Below are positions 1 to 11,013 of a DNA stretch of 55,910 nt, one piece after another. Within the stretch, counting starts at the first letter, position 1. Each line of letters begins with the position of its first letter. The stretch lies in contig NZ_JAAYXO010000142.1 of assembly GCF_012515855.1 (NCBI RefSeq), forward strand, positions 1-55,910. The letters run 5' to 3'. Below the pieces are notes generated by a model that was not told the DNA's origin, made no database searches, and saw only the letters and a program-made list of their open reading frames with translations. A program made the position numbers and the translations under genes. This DNA is from Gordonia sp. (in: high G+C Gram-positive bacteria). Its GTDB lineage: Bacteria > Actinomycetota > Actinomycetes > Mycobacteriales > Mycobacteriaceae.

Positions 1-32
1 CCGCGGAACTCAGCGGACAGCTCATGGGTATG

Positions 33-67
33 ACGAAGCCGCACCCGGAATCCGGGTGCGGCTTCGT
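33..67 (-). terminator. Hairpin downstream of ctaF
   Basis: A perfect 17-bp inverted repeat (arms 33-49 and 51-67, one central base) starts 16 nt after the ctaF stop codon. There is no long T tract, as is usual in high-GC actinobacteria. It most likely ends the ctaC-ctaF transcript. Confidence 0.7.
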
Positions 68-82
68 TGTGGCTCTGCGGGA

Positions 83-499
83 TCAGTGCTTCTCGGGTCC
101 CACGTGGTACTCGAACACCAGGCCTGCGACGGTGGCGATGATGATCGGAATCACGCCCAGGGCGAACCACCAGTTAGCGGTGGCGAATCCGATGGCGAAC
201 AGTGCAGCGGCACCGGCGATCATGACTGGCCAGTAGCTGTGCGGCGAGAAGAAGCCGAGCTCGCCGGCGCCGTCCTCGATCTCCGCGTCATCAAAATCTT
301 CCGGACGGATCTCGACGCGGCGTGCGACGAACCGGAAGTAGGTTCCGGCGATCAACGCAAGGCCGGCCGAGAAGAACATCGCGGTGGCGCCCGCCCACTC
401 CACACCGGTGCGGAAGTAGTACGTGGCGATGGTGTAGACCACGCCGACGATCAGGAAGAAGACCGCGATCGCCTCAAAGATCCGTGCTTCAATCTTCAT
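83..499 (-). CDS. ctaF: Cytochrome c oxidase subunit IV (CtaF)
   Basis: This 138-residue integral membrane protein is the small actinobacterial subunit of the aa3 cytochrome c oxidase. Four hydrophobic segments are visible (about residues 7-28, 36-55, 90-107 and 111-130), with an acidic loop between the second and third. Length and order match the actinobacterial subunit IV family, which is unrelated to the E. coli subunit of the same number. The gene starts 6 nt after ctaC on the same strand, so the two are co-transcribed, as in M. tuberculosis (Rv2200c-Rv2199c). A GGAGG about 13 nt upstream, inside the end of ctaC, can serve as ribosome binding site. Identification rests on topology, length and neighbour. 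Confidence 0.93.
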   Translation of the reverse strand: MKIEARIFEAIAVFFLIVGVVYTIATYYFRTGVEWAGATAMFFSAGLALIAGTYFRFVARRVEIRPEDFDDAEIEDGAGELGFFSPHSYWPVMIAGAAALFAIGFATANWWFALGVIPIIIATVAGLVFEYHVGPEKH

Positions 500-505
500 G
501 GCTGC

Positions 506-1648
506 TTAGACCTCCGGGGTGCAGTTGGCGAGCTTGGTGTTCTTCTTGTCGCCCAGATCCTTCGGCGTGTCACCCGACGTTGCACGACGCGTGTCGAACG
601 GAACCGTGGTCACCGAGTCCGGCACCTGGCACACGGCCTGCAGCGCCTGAGCGTTGGTCGCCTGCGGGTTGGTCTGGCGGTACTTGATGTAGCTCGCGAA
701 GGTCTCCGGGCTCACCGCGCGGATCTCGAAGTTCATCATCGCGTGGAAGGTGCCGCACATTTCTGCACAGCGGCCGACGAATGCGCCTTCACGATCGATC
801 TCGGAGATCTGGAAGGACGGATCCTGATGGTTCTCCTTCGGGAACGGCATCACGTCGCGCTTGAAGAGGAACTCCGGAACCCAGAAGGAGTGGATGACGT
901 CAGCCGCGGCCAGATCGAACTGGATGCGAGTCTTGGTCGGCAGAACCAGGATCGGGATCTCCGACGACGTGCCGAGGGTCTCGATCTTGTCGTAGGCGAG
1001 GTAGTCGCGCACCTCGTTGGAACGACCGCCGGCAGCGCCGAGCACCGGAACCTTCTCGCCCTCTTCCTCGCGGTACTCGGTGATCTGGTTCTCGAACGGG
1101 GTGCCGAGCTTCGAATCAGTCTTCGGGTTGACCAGCTGCTCGCCGTTGATCGTCACCGACTTGTACCCGAACTTCCAGTTCCACTGGAATCCGGTGACAT
1201 TGACGGCCACTGCCGGGTTCTCTTCCTTCTTCTCGACGTTGTTCTGCACAACGACGGTGAAGTAGAACATCACGGCGATCAGGACGAACGGAATCGCGGT
1301 GTACGCGAGCTCCAGCGGAACGTTGTACCCGGTCTGACGCGGAATCTCGTCCTCGGGAGCAGTGTTCTTCTTGCGACGGTGGAAGGTGATCGTCCAGAAA
1401 ATCAGACCCCACACCAGCACGCCCATGGCCAGGGCAGCGATCACTGACCAGGTCCAGAACGTCCGCATTTCCTGTCCCTCGGGCGTGACACCCTCGGGCC
1501 AACCGAATCGCAGCGCCTCTTCGGCACTGCAGCCCGATGTCATCAGCACTACGACGCCGAGGACCACGAGCCCGCTAAGTCTCTTGATCGTGCGCGACGG
1601 CGATCCCCTTCGTCGCGCAGACGGCCGTACACCGTTCGTCAATTTCAC
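506..1648 (-). CDS. ctaC: Cytochrome c oxidase subunit II (CtaC), lipoprotein
   Basis: Subunit II of the aa3 oxidase takes electrons from the cytochrome bc1 complex through the binuclear CuA centre. The GTG start at 1648 is chosen because AGGA lies just upstream and it gives a basic n-region, a hydrophobic segment and a lipobox (LMTSGC, lipidated Cys40); an in-frame GTG at 1723 would add 25 residues. Two transmembrane helices follow the signal (WSVIAALAMGVLVWGLIFW, then IPFVLIAVMFYFTVVV). The periplasmic domain carries the CuA ligands CAEMCGTFHAMM and the upstream His in ADVIHSFW. The product is 380 residues, slightly longer than the M. tuberculosis protein. It leads the ctaC-ctaF unit and is divergent from asnB. 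Confidence 0.95.
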   Translation of the reverse strand: MKLTNGVRPSARRRGSPSRTIKRLSGLVVLGVVVLMTSGCSAEEALRFGWPEGVTPEGQEMRTFWTWSVIAALAMGVLVWGLIFWTITFHRRKKNTAPEDEIPRQTGYNVPLELAYTAIPFVLIAVMFYFTVVVQNNVEKKEENPAVAVNVTGFQWNWKFGYKSVTINGEQLVNPKTDSKLGTPFENQITEYREEEGEKVPVLGAAGGRSNEVRDYLAYDKIETLGTSSEIPILVLPTKTRIQFDLAAADVIHSFWVPEFLFKRDVMPFPKENHQDPSFQISEIDREGAFVGRCAEMCGTFHAMMNFEIRAVSPETFASYIKYRQTNPQATNAQALQAVCQVPDSVTTVPFDTRRATSGDTPKDLGDKKNTKLANCTPEV

Positions 1649-1961
1649 GCCTTCCTGCTGGCAGGGAGCTGTTTCATTAAGGCCTACGTGAGGCGAGCAG
1701 ACTCCTCCACGCAATTCTTGCACCTAGTACTACGCAGCGTAGACCAACCCGGCGAACTGTTCGCGATTGGGGTTCGCTGTTTCGCGCAACATTTTCCACG
1801 ACCTGCGGATACTCGTCCAGTGTTGCGCGTCCCACCGGGCGATTCGGCGTGCTGAAGTCGCGGAACCGAACGGGTCTGCGGCATAGTGGAACGGCTTGCG
1901 CGCACGCGTTCGCAAGCATCCCCGAAGAGAACTTTGAACTGCGAAATGAGGCCCATTCACC
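1649..1961. other. Divergent intergenic region ctaC / asnB, no gene
   Basis: No convincing coding region or RNA gene is seen in these 313 bases. They must hold the promoters of both genes. Two structures stand out: a perfect 13-bp palindrome (CTACGC-A-GCGTAG, 1730-1742), and a hairpin with 7-bp arms (GCTTGCG 1894-1900, CGCAAGC 1911-1917) in the likely asnB leader. No unambiguous -10/-35 pair could be assigned. Confidence 0.6.
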
Positions 1962-3887
1962 GTGTGCGGCTTGCTCGGAATGCTGACCAGCGACGGTTCC
2001 GCGTCGACGACGACCCAACTCGTCGCATCGGCGGCCACGTGCATGCGGCACCGCGGCCCCGACGACCTGGGAACCTGGAATGACGACGACCTCGTCTTCG
2101 GCTTCAACCGTCTGTCGATCATCGACATCGAACACTCGCACCAGCCCCTGCGCTGGGGCCCGGTCGACGACCCGGAACGCTACGCGCTGGTCTTCAACGG
2201 CGAGATCTACAACTACATCGAGATCCGCGACGAGTTGAAGAGCGAGCACGACGCCCCGTTCCGCACCGAGGGTGACGGCGAATCGATCGTCGCGGGCTTC
2301 CACTACTGGGGCCCTGAGGTCGTGCAGAAGCTGCGCGGCATGTTCGGCTTCGCGATCTGGGACACCAAGACGCGCGAACTCTTCCTGGCCCGCGATCAGT
2401 TCGGCATCAAGCCGCTGTTCCTCGCCACCAGCAAACGCGGCACCGCGTTCGGCAGCGAGAAGAAGAGCGTATTGGAGCTCCTCGACCGTCTCGGCCTGGA
2501 CCGCGAGCTCGACGATCGAGCCATCGAGCACTACACGGTGCTGCAGTACGTCCCGGAGCCGGAGACCCTGCACAAGAACATCACTCGCTTGGAGTCCGGC
2601 TGCTACGCGACACTGCGGCCGGGTTCGGCACCCGAGGTGACGCGGTACTTCAAGCCCCGCTTCCCCGTCCGGCCGTTCAGCCCGGGCACCGAGCAGAAGC
2701 GGTACGACGAGATCGCCGACGTGCTGCGCGATTCGGTCGCCAAGCACATGCGCGCGGATGTGACCGTCGGGTCATTCCTCTCCGGCGGTATCGATTCGAC
2801 CGCCATCGCGGCCCTGGCCATCCAGCACAACCCCGACCTGATCACCTTCACGACCGGTTTCGAACGCGAGGGCTACTCCGAGGTCGACGTGGCCGCGGAG
2901 TCGGCCGAGGCGATCGGCGCCCGTCACATCGTCAAGGTGGTCTCGCCGCGCGAGTTCATCGAGGCCCTCCCCCAGATCATCTGGTACCTCGACGACCCGG
3001 TGGCCGACCCGGCCCTGGTGCCCCTGTACTTCGTGGCCGCCGAGGCACGCAAGCACGTCAAGGTGGTGCTGTCGGGCGAGGGCGCCGACGAACTGTTCGG
3101 CGGCTACACCATCTACAAGGAGCCGCTGTCGCTGGCGTCGTTCGACAAGCTCCCCGGCGGGCTGCGCAGGCTCGCGGGCCGGGTGTCCGACCGGATCCCC
3201 GAGGGCACCCGCGGCAAGAGCCTGTTGCACCGCGGCTCGCTGACCCTCGAAGAGCGCTACTACGGCAACGCCCGCAGCTTCGACGACGCTCGCCTGCGCG
3301 CCGTGCTCCGGAACTTCCGTGAGGACTGGATGCACCAGGACGTCACCGCGCCCATCTATCGGATGAGCGAGGGGCTGGACCCGGTCACGCGCATGCAGCA
3401 CCTGGATCTGTTCACGTGGTTGCGCGGCGACATCCTGGTGAAGGCCGACAAGATCAACATGGCGCACTCGTTGGAACTGCGTGTGCCCTTCCTGGACAAG
3501 GAAGTGTTCGCCGTCGCCGAGCAGTTGCCGTCCGACCAGAAGATCAGCCACGGGACCACCAAGTACGCGCTGCGCAAGGCGCTCGAGCAGATCGTGCCGC
3601 CGCACGTCCTGCATCGCCGCAAACTGGGCTTCCCGGTACCGCTGCGGCACTGGCTGGCAGGCACCGAGATGTACGACTGGGCGCGGGAGCTGATTGCGAC
3701 GTCGGACACCGATCACATCTTCGACAAGCAGTTCGTGATGCAGATGCTCGAGGAGCACCGGCGAGGCGAGGTCGACAACAGCCGCCGCATCTGGACCGTG
3801 ATCTGCTTCATGCTCTGGTACGGCATCTTCGTCGACGGCTCGGTGGTCCCGAAGATCGAGGACCGCGACTACCCCGTTCGCCTGTAG
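1962..3887 (+). CDS. asnB: Asparagine synthetase B, glutamine-hydrolysing
   Basis: Makes asparagine from aspartate, ATP and glutamine-derived ammonia. The GTG start places the class II glutaminase nucleophile as Cys2 (mature N-terminus CGLLGML), which fixes the start. The N-terminal Ntn-type amidotransferase domain occupies about residues 1-200 (RHRGPDD, NGEIYNY and GESIV motifs). The synthetase domain has the pyrophosphate loop SGGIDST at about 274-280 and a conserved GEGADELFGGY. The length, 641 residues, fits the actinobacterial AsnB family. M. tuberculosis has the same gene next to ctaC (Rv2201), where it is also linked to envelope amidation. It stands alone in its unit and ends at a strong hairpin shared with adoK. 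Confidence 0.96.
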   Translation: MCGLLGMLTSDGSASTTTQLVASAATCMRHRGPDDLGTWNDDDLVFGFNRLSIIDIEHSHQPLRWGPVDDPERYALVFNGEIYNYIEIRDELKSEHDAPFRTEGDGESIVAGFHYWGPEVVQKLRGMFGFAIWDTKTRELFLARDQFGIKPLFLATSKRGTAFGSEKKSVLELLDRLGLDRELDDRAIEHYTVLQYVPEPETLHKNITRLESGCYATLRPGSAPEVTRYFKPRFPVRPFSPGTEQKRYDEIADVLRDSVAKHMRADVTVGSFLSGGIDSTAIAALAIQHNPDLITFTTGFEREGYSEVDVAAESAEAIGARHIVKVVSPREFIEALPQIIWYLDDPVADPALVPLYFVAAEARKHVKVVLSGEGADELFGGYTIYKEPLSLASFDKLPGGLRRLAGRVSDRIPEGTRGKSLLHRGSLTLEERYYGNARSFDDARLRAVLRNFREDWMHQDVTAPIYRMSEGLDPVTRMQHLDLFTWLRGDILVKADKINMAHSLELRVPFLDKEVFAVAEQLPSDQKISHGTTKYALRKALEQIVPPHVLHRRKLGFPVPLRHWLAGTEMYDWARELIATSDTDHIFDKQFVMQMLEEHRRGEVDNSRRIWTVICFMLWYGIFVDGSVVPKIEDRDYPVRL

Positions 3888-3898
3888 CTACCCTGACT

Positions 3899-3931
3899 GC
3901 GACGCCCCCGCTCACTGAGCGGGGGCGTCGC
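3899..3931. terminator. Bidirectional hairpin between asnB and adoK
   Basis: A perfect 16-bp GC-rich inverted repeat (arms 3899-3914 and 3916-3931) lies between the converging 3' ends of asnB and adoK, so it can stop transcription from both sides. Confidence 0.85.
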
Positions 3932-3951
3932 ACGTTCTGTCGAAGTCTCGG

Positions 3952-5016
<1,065 letters not shown>

Positions 5017-5034
5017 TCAGCCCGCGGGCTGAGA

Positions 5035-5382
5035 TCAATTGAACGAGTCGCCGCAGGCGCAGCTGCCGGTCGCATTCGGGTTGTCGATCGTGAAGCCCTG
5101 CTTCTCGATGCTGTCGACGAAGTCGATGGTCGCACCCTGGACGTAGGGGGCGCTCATCCGGTCGATGGCCAGCTTGACGCCGCCGAAGTCGTCGACGATG
5201 TCGCCGTCCAGGCTGCGGTCGTCGAAGAACAGCTGATAGCGCAGACCGGCGCAACCACCGGGCTGCACGGCGATGCGCAGGGCCAGGTCGTCGCGACCCT
5301 CCTGGTCCAGCAGAGCCTTTGCCTTGGAGGCGGCGGCATCAGTCAGCAGGACACCGGTTTCGGTTTCGTTCTGAACGGTCAT
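5035..5382 (-). CDS. erpA: A-type iron-sulfur carrier / insertion protein (ErpA/HesB family)
   Basis: A small scaffold or carrier that delivers Fe-S clusters to apoproteins in the cytoplasm. The start is the ATG at 5382, because GAGGAG sits 5 nt upstream; a GTG two codons earlier is less likely. The 115-residue protein keeps the three family cysteines (Cys44 in GGCAGLRY, and Cys108 and Cys110 in the C-terminal GSCACGDSF). The adjacent LipA and other 4Fe-4S enzymes in the window are plausible clients, but that is inference. It matches M. tuberculosis Rv2204c in position. The choice of ErpA over IscA as name is tentative. Confidence 0.88.
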   Translation of the reverse strand: MTVQNETETGVLLTDAAASKAKALLDQEGRDDLALRIAVQPGGCAGLRYQLFFDDRSLDGDIVDDFGGVKLAIDRMSAPYVQGATIDFVDSIEKQGFTIDNPNATGSCACGDSFN

Positions 5383-5509
5383 GTGCACTCCTCATGTCGC
5401 CGGCCGCGACATTCTTCGGCGACCGGATACGTAATCGATGGCTCTACTCTGCGGACACTCGGGTTCCGTGTGATGACGGCCAACTGGCTCAACGGTACTC
5501 GCTGCGCGG

Positions 5510-6628
5510 CTATTCCCGCATCTCGCCCTCTGATTTTGCGAGGGCTCCCCCGAGCCCGCGGGACACATCGTCGGCCACCTGTTCGGCGACGTCGGCCAGC
5601 ACCGCGGCCGGGCGGCCGACCGCCGCCTCGAGCGAACCCGCACGGACGACCATCGAGTACGCCGCGACCACACCGTCGACATCAGCATCCGGGAGTACCT
5701 GACCTGCGACGACCACCACTGGAACGCTGGCCGATCGAGCATCTGAGGCCACCGCGGCGACCACCTTGCCGGCGGCCGTCTGCGCGTCGAACTTCCCCTC
5801 GCCCGTCACCACGAGATCGGCCGCGGCGATGCGTTCGGCCCGCCCGGTGACCTCTGCCACCACGGCGGCACCGGAACGACGCCGCGCTCCCATCGCCAGC
5901 AGGAAGGCACCGAGGCCGCCCGCCGCACCCGCGCCCGCTTGCGCGCGAACCGCGCCGCCGTCGCCCTCCAGCACCTCCGCCCACTCGGCGAGGCGCTGCT
6001 CCAATTTCGCGACCGTCTCCGGGTCGGCGCCCTTCTGCGGACCGAAGACCGTCGCCGCGCCGCGCGCTCCCAGCAGCGGATTCGTGACATCGGTCGCAGC
6101 GATCAGCGACACCTGCTTCAGGAGGTCACGCGCCGCGGCAACACCTCCGAGCGCTTCGCACGCCCCGCGGCCGCCGTCAGTGGTGGCGCTCCCGCCCAGC
6201 CCGACGACGATCCGTTTCGCACCCGTCTCCACCGCTGCGCGGAGCAGCATGCCGACGCCGCGGGTGTCCGCGGACCACGCTGACGCCACGGTCGGTCCGC
6301 GCGAACCCAACAGCGGCAGCCCGCACGCCTGCGCCGACTCGAGGTAGACCGTCTCGTCGTCGACCAACAGGTGCGCGTCGGTCGGACGGCCGAGCGGACC
6401 GGTGACGGGAACTGCGACCACACCGTCACCCACCCCTGCCGCGGACAGCACCGCGAGGAAGCCCGGCCCGCCGTCGGACTGGGGAAGGCGGTCGATGACA
6501 TCGTCGGGCCGCACTCGCCGCCATCCGGCTTCGATCGCCGCAGCCGCCGCATCCGCGGCGAGCGTGCCGCCGAACTCGTCCGGTGCCACCACCACCCGCA
6601 AGGGTCTCGGCGTCGGGGATCTCATCAC
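5510..6628 (-). CDS. Glycerate kinase (GlxK family)
   Basis: Phosphorylates D-glycerate in glycerate/glyoxylate metabolism. The 372-residue protein begins with the family signature VVVAPDEFGGTL and has the SDGG motif near residue 50, GLGGSATTDGG in the middle and VVTGEGKFDAQT in the C-terminal half, all typical of glycerate kinase type 1. The GTG at 6628 is taken as start because TAGGCT ends 6 nt upstream, giving a leaderless transcript; the next codon is ATG and could be used instead. Syntenic with M. tuberculosis Rv2205c. It is divergent from the DUF3043 gene, with 69 bp between the starts. Confidence 0.88.
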   Translation of the reverse strand: MMRSPTPRPLRVVVAPDEFGGTLAADAAAAAIEAGWRRVRPDDVIDRLPQSDGGPGFLAVLSAAGVGDGVVAVPVTGPLGRPTDAHLLVDDETVYLESAQACGLPLLGSRGPTVASAWSADTRGVGMLLRAAVETGAKRIVVGLGGSATTDGGRGACEALGGVAAARDLLKQVSLIAATDVTNPLLGARGAATVFGPQKGADPETVAKLEQRLAEWAEVLEGDGGAVRAQAGAGAAGGLGAFLLAMGARRRSGAAVVAEVTGRAERIAAADLVVTGEGKFDAQTAAGKVVAAVASDARSASVPVVVVAGQVLPDADVDGVVAAYSMVVRAGSLEAAVGRPAAVLADVAEQVADDVSRGLGGALAKSEGEMRE

Positions 6629-6634
6629 CGCCCG

Positions 6635-6640
6635 AGCCTA
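6635..6640 (-). promoter_or_regulatory. Leaderless -10 element of the glycerate kinase gene
   Basis: TAGGCT on the minus strand ends 6 nt before the GTG start and decides for that codon over the ATG that follows it. Confidence 0.45.
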
Positions 6641-6685
6641 TCGGGCCCGTCATCGCCCGATGCCGAGTCCGAGCGGCCGATCGAA

Positions 6686-6691
6686 TAGTCT
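6686..6691 (+). promoter_or_regulatory. Leaderless -10 element of the DUF3043 gene
   Basis: TAGTCT ends 6 nt before the GTG start at 6698. Together with the element at 6635-6640 it forms a compact divergent promoter pair. Confidence 0.5.
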
Positions 6692-6697
6692 TGAAGG

Positions 6698-7363
6698 GTG
6701 AAGTTGCCTTGGAATTCCGACGCCGACAAGAACGCTGACACCGCGCCGGAGGAGACCGCTCCCGTCGAAGCGGACGATAGTCCTCGATCCACCGGGGCAA
6801 CCACCCCGGGCAAGGGCCGTCCCACTCCCAAGCGCCGCGATGCCGAGCGCCGCCGGGCACCGATGACCGCACCGCCGGCTACTCGCGCCGAAGCTCGCGC
6901 CCGCAAGAAGGCGCTGAAGTCGTCGATGACCAAGACCGAGCGCAAGGAGATCTCAGCCGAGCGTCGGCGGGTCCGCCTCGACCAGCGCGAGAAGATGATG
7001 GACGGCGATGAGAAATACCTCATGGCGCGCGATCGCGGCCCGGTCCGCAAGATGGCCCGCGACATCGTCGACTCCCGTCGCAACATCGCCGGACTCTTCC
7101 TGCCGTTCGCGATCTTCCTACTGGTGATGCTGATGCTGCCGAACCTCGCGATCATCGGCAACCTCGTCCTCCTGGTGTTCGTGCTCTTGGTGGCCATCGA
7201 TTCGATCTACCTCGGCCGCATGGTGAACCGCCGCGTCCGCGAACGCTTCCCGGAGACCACCGACACCGGTTTCCGTCTGGGCTGGTACTGCTTCACTCGC
7301 GCGATGCAGCTGCGGATGATGCGCGCTCCGCGCCCTCAGGCCAAGCCCGGCGACAAGGTCTAG
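6698..7363 (+). CDS. DUF3043 membrane protein
   Basis: A 221-residue protein conserved in actinobacteria (M. tuberculosis Rv2206 in the same place); function unknown. The N-terminal 120 residues are highly charged and lack hydrophobic stretches, with an RRD/RRR-rich part and the signature AERRRVRLDQREKMMDG. Two adjacent membrane helices follow at about residues 129-170. The C-terminal tail carries RFPETTDTGFRLGWY, the most conserved part of the family. The start is GTG with a leaderless promoter. It is followed after 3 nt by the cobU-cobT fusion, so the two are probably co-transcribed, but no cobalamin role can be inferred from that alone. Confidence 0.85.
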   Translation: MKLPWNSDADKNADTAPEETAPVEADDSPRSTGATTPGKGRPTPKRRDAERRRAPMTAPPATRAEARARKKALKSSMTKTERKEISAERRRVRLDQREKMMDGDEKYLMARDRGPVRKMARDIVDSRRNIAGLFLPFAIFLLVMLMLPNLAIIGNLVLLVFVLLVAIDSIYLGRMVNRRVRERFPETTDTGFRLGWYCFTRAMQLRMMRAPRPQAKPGDKV

Positions 7364-7366
7364 CCT

Positions 7367-9064
7367 GTGCGCGCACTGGTACTCGGCGGGATCCGCTCGG
7401 GGAAGTCAGCGCATGCGGAGAGCCTCCTCGACGACGTCACCGCCGTGCGATACATCGCCACCGGCGCCGTCGACGGCGACGGCTCGTGGCGCGATCGCAT
7501 CGAGACGCACCGATCTCGGCGCGGTGAGCGGTACCGCACCGTCGAGTCCCGCGATCTCGCCGTGCTGCTCCGCGAAGAGCCCGCGGAGGCGACACTGATC
7601 GACGACCTCGGCAACTGGCTCACGGGGGTCCTGGACGCCGCACGGGCGTGGGACGACGCCTCGGTCGACATCAGCGACACCGTCGCCGACCTGTGCGAGG
7701 CCATCGAGACGTTCACCGGGCCACTCGCGATCGTGAGTCCCGAGGTGGGCCTGTCGGTGGTCCCGGCCACCGCGTCGGGACGACGCTTCGCCGACGAACT
7801 CGGACGTCTCAATGCCGCCGTCGCCCGGGTCTGTGACACGACGACGCTGGTGGTCGCCGGACGAACACTCGAACTGCCCCGGGCCGCAGAGCGCCTGACC
7901 CCGGCCCCCGTACAGGCGGCGGTCCCGGTCGCGCAGACGTCGGAGCTCCCGGCGGCCGAGCTCCCCACCGTCGACCTCCCCGCCGTCGACCTCCCCGCCG
8001 TCGACCTCACTGCCATCGACGCCGAGGTGTTCCCCGCCGTCGAACTGCCCGACTACGAGATCGCCGACGAGGCCCGTGCGCGCCAGCTGCGACTGACGAA
8101 GCCTGCGGGTTCGCTCGGTCGCCTCGAGGATCTCAGCATCTGGATGAGTTCGTGCCAAGGCATCTGCCCGCCGCGCGCACTGACCGCCCCCGCGGTGGTC
8201 GTCTTCGCGGGCGATCACGCGGTCGCCACGGACGGGGTCTCGGCCTATCCGCCGGAGGTCACCGCGCAGATGGTGGCCGCCATCTCGTCCGGCGGCGCCG
8301 CGATCAACGTCCTCGCACGCCGCGCAGGCGTGGCGGTGCACGTGCTCGACATGGCCGTGGCCGCCGAGACTGATCCGCACGTCTCCCGCTACAAGGTGCG
8401 TGCGGGCAGCGGCGACCTCCGCAAGGGCGAGTCGCTGACCATCGCCGAGGCCCGTCGCGCCGTGGCGGCCGGTCGGGCGATGGCCGATCAGCTCGTCGAC
8501 TCCGGCGCCGATCTGCTGATCGCGGGCGACATGGGGATCGGCAACACCACGCCGGCCGCGGTTCTGGTCGGCACCCTGACCGATCGCGAACCGGTGGTCG
8601 TGGTCGGTCGCGGCACCGGTATCGACGACGCCACGTGGATTCGCAAGACCGCCGCCATCCGCGACGGCATGCGCCACGCGCGCCGGTACCGCAATGAGCC
8701 ACTGGCCCTGTTGGCCGCTGTCGCCGGAGCCGACATCGCCGCCATGGCCGGGTTCCTAGCCCAGGCGGCGGTCCGGAAGACGCCCGCCCTGCTGGACGGT
8801 GTCATCACCACCTCCGCTGCGCTGGTGGCCCACCGGATGGCTCCGGGCGCCGCATCGTGGTGGCAGGCGGGCCACATCTCCACCGAACCCGCGCATCGCT
8901 TCGCGCTCGACGATCTGGGACTGTCGCCGTTGATCGACATGTCGATGCGACTGGGCGAGGGCACCGGCGCCGTCGCGGCGCTACCGCTCGTCGCGTCGTC
9001 GATCGATCTCCTCGCCGACATGGCGACCTTCGACGAAGCGGGCGTCAGCGACAGCGGTCAGTAG
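7367..9064 (+). CDS. Fused CobU (adenosylcobinamide kinase/guanylyltransferase) and CobT (DMB phosphoribosyltransferase)
   Basis: Residues 1-170 are a complete CobU: P-loop GGIRSGKS (7-14), [23 protein letters not shown] and [10 protein letters not shown]. It phosphorylates adenosylcobinamide and attaches GMP. Residues from about 230 are a complete CobT, which makes alpha-ribazole phosphate: [42 protein letters not shown] and the C-terminal GEGTG with catalytic Glu at about 531. An acidic Val-Asp-Leu-Pro-rich linker (about 190-230) joins them. In M. tuberculosis the two proteins come from separate, distant genes (Rv0254c and Rv2207). The 565-residue frame has no internal stop, and cobS follows after 5 nt. 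Confidence 0.92.
   Translation: MRALVLGGIRSGKSAHAESLLDDVTAVRYIATGAVDGDGSWRDRIETHRSRRGERYRTVESRDLAVLLREEPAEATLIDDLGNWLTGVLDAARAWDDASVDISDTVADLCEAIETFTGPLAIVSPEVGLSVVPATASGRRFADELGRLNAAVARVCDTTTLVVAGRTLELPRAAERLTPAPVQAAVPVAQTSELPAAELPTVDLPAVDLPAVDLTAIDAEVFPAVELPDYEIADEARARQLRLTKPAGSLGRLEDLSIWMSSCQGICPPRALTAPAVVVFAGDHAVATDGVSAYPPEVTAQMVAAISSGGAAINVLARRAGVAVHVLDMAVAAETDPHVSRYKVRAGSGDLRKGESLTIAEARRAVAAGRAMADQLVDSGADLLIAGDMGIGNTTPAAVLVGTLTDREPVVVVGRGTGIDDATWIRKTAAIRDGMRHARRYRNEPLALLAAVAGADIAAMAGFLAQAAVRKTPALLDGVITTSAALVAHRMAPGAASWWQAGHISTEPAHRFALDDLGLSPLIDMSMRLGEGTGAVAALPLVASSIDLLADMATFDEAGVSDSGQ
7970..8014 (+). repeat. Three 15-bp tandem repeats in the CobU-CobT linker
   Basis: Units 7970-7984 and 7985-7999 are identical (encoding VDLPA) and 8000-8014 is degenerate (VDLTA). 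They fall in the inter-domain linker, residues 202-216, so they can vary in number without touching either catalytic domain. Confidence 0.9.
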
Positions 9065-9069
9065 CCCGC

Positions 9070-9828
9070 ATGCTCACGCGCGGTCTGCGAGGCGTCCACG
9101 ACGCATTCACGTGGTTGACCGTGGCACCGCTCCCCCAACCCCGCGGTGAGTTCGATCGTCGGCGAGGCGGCACGGTGATCACCGCGGTGCCGCTGGTCGG
9201 CCTGGTCCTCGGGGCGCTGGGCTGCGGGATCGCCTTCGCCCTCACCCGCACCGACCTGCCCGCGGTGCTGATCGGGGCGGCGGTCGTCGCCTTTCTCGCG
9301 CTGGCGACCCGCGGCATGCACCTGGACGGACTGGCCGACACGGTCGACGGCCTCGGCAGCTACGGCGACCCCGACCGCGTCCGCCAGATCATGCGTACCG
9401 GTGACGTCGGCCCGTTCGGCGCAGCAGCGCTCGCACTGGTGGTCCTCATCCAGTCCGTCGCCTTCGGCGCCTTCGCGACCGCCGCCGCAGGTTGGGCCGG
9501 CTGGGGCCAGATCGCCCTCGTCGTGTTCGTCAGTCGCGCGACGGTGCCGCTGGTCTGTCGTCGCGGGCTCGCCGCGGCCAACGCCGACGGCTTCGGCGCA
9601 CTGGTCGCCGACTCGCAGGGGGTGTCCGCCGCGTTCTGGGCCGTGGTCGCGGTTGGCGCCGCCTGCGCCGTCTCGGTTCAGGCGGCGGTGACCGTCACGC
9701 TGGTCCTGGCGTTCGCGTGGGTGTTCACTCGCCACTGCGCACGCCGTACCGGCGGCATCACCGGCGACGTGATCGGCGCAACCATCGAGCTGTCGGCCAC
9801 GCTGACGGCCGTCGGGTTGCTGCTCTAG
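9070..9828 (+). CDS. cobS: Adenosylcobinamide-GDP ribazoletransferase (CobS)
   Basis: Joins adenosylcobinamide-GDP and alpha-ribazole(-phosphate) to complete the nucleotide loop of cobalamin, at the membrane. The ATG at 9070 follows the fusion gene by 5 nt; the frame is open farther upstream, but that part overlaps CobT. The 252-residue protein has the family start FTWLTVAPLPQ, the metal-binding signature RGMHLDGLADTVDGLG (about 80-95) and GDVGPFGA, then several hydrophobic segments. Substrates for its reaction come from the gene immediately upstream. The operon ends convergently against ilvE. Confidence 0.93.
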   Translation: MLTRGLRGVHDAFTWLTVAPLPQPRGEFDRRRGGTVITAVPLVGLVLGALGCGIAFALTRTDLPAVLIGAAVVAFLALATRGMHLDGLADTVDGLGSYGDPDRVRQIMRTGDVGPFGAAALALVVLIQSVAFGAFATAAAGWAGWGQIALVVFVSRATVPLVCRRGLAAANADGFGALVADSQGVSAAFWAVVAVGAACAVSVQAAVTVTLVLAFAWVFTRHCARRTGGITGDVIGATIELSATLTAVGLLL

Positions 9829-9847
9829 CCCCCGACGACCGCTGCTT

Positions 9848-10954
<1,107 letters not shown>

Positions 10955-10960
10955 ACGAGC

Positions 10961-10966
10961 ATGTTA
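10961..10966 (-). promoter_or_regulatory. Leaderless -10 element of ilvE
   Basis: TAACAT on the minus strand ends 6 nt before the ilvE ATG. Confidence 0.5.
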
Positions 10967-11013
10967 CCGCCGAGGCGCAAACAGATTTTCGCGCACCGGC
11001 GGCATCGCCGGGA

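Noticed and set aside
56-1447. Long plus-strand open frame over ctaF and ctaC
   Set aside because: It is a shadow of two well-identified minus-strand genes; its translation has no family motif and is the Arg/Gly/Val-rich kind produced by high-GC codon bias.
7300-7366. Cobalamin riboswitch before the cobU-cobT gene
   Set aside because: The gene starts 3 nt after the DUF3043 stop, leaving no room for the roughly 200-nt element.
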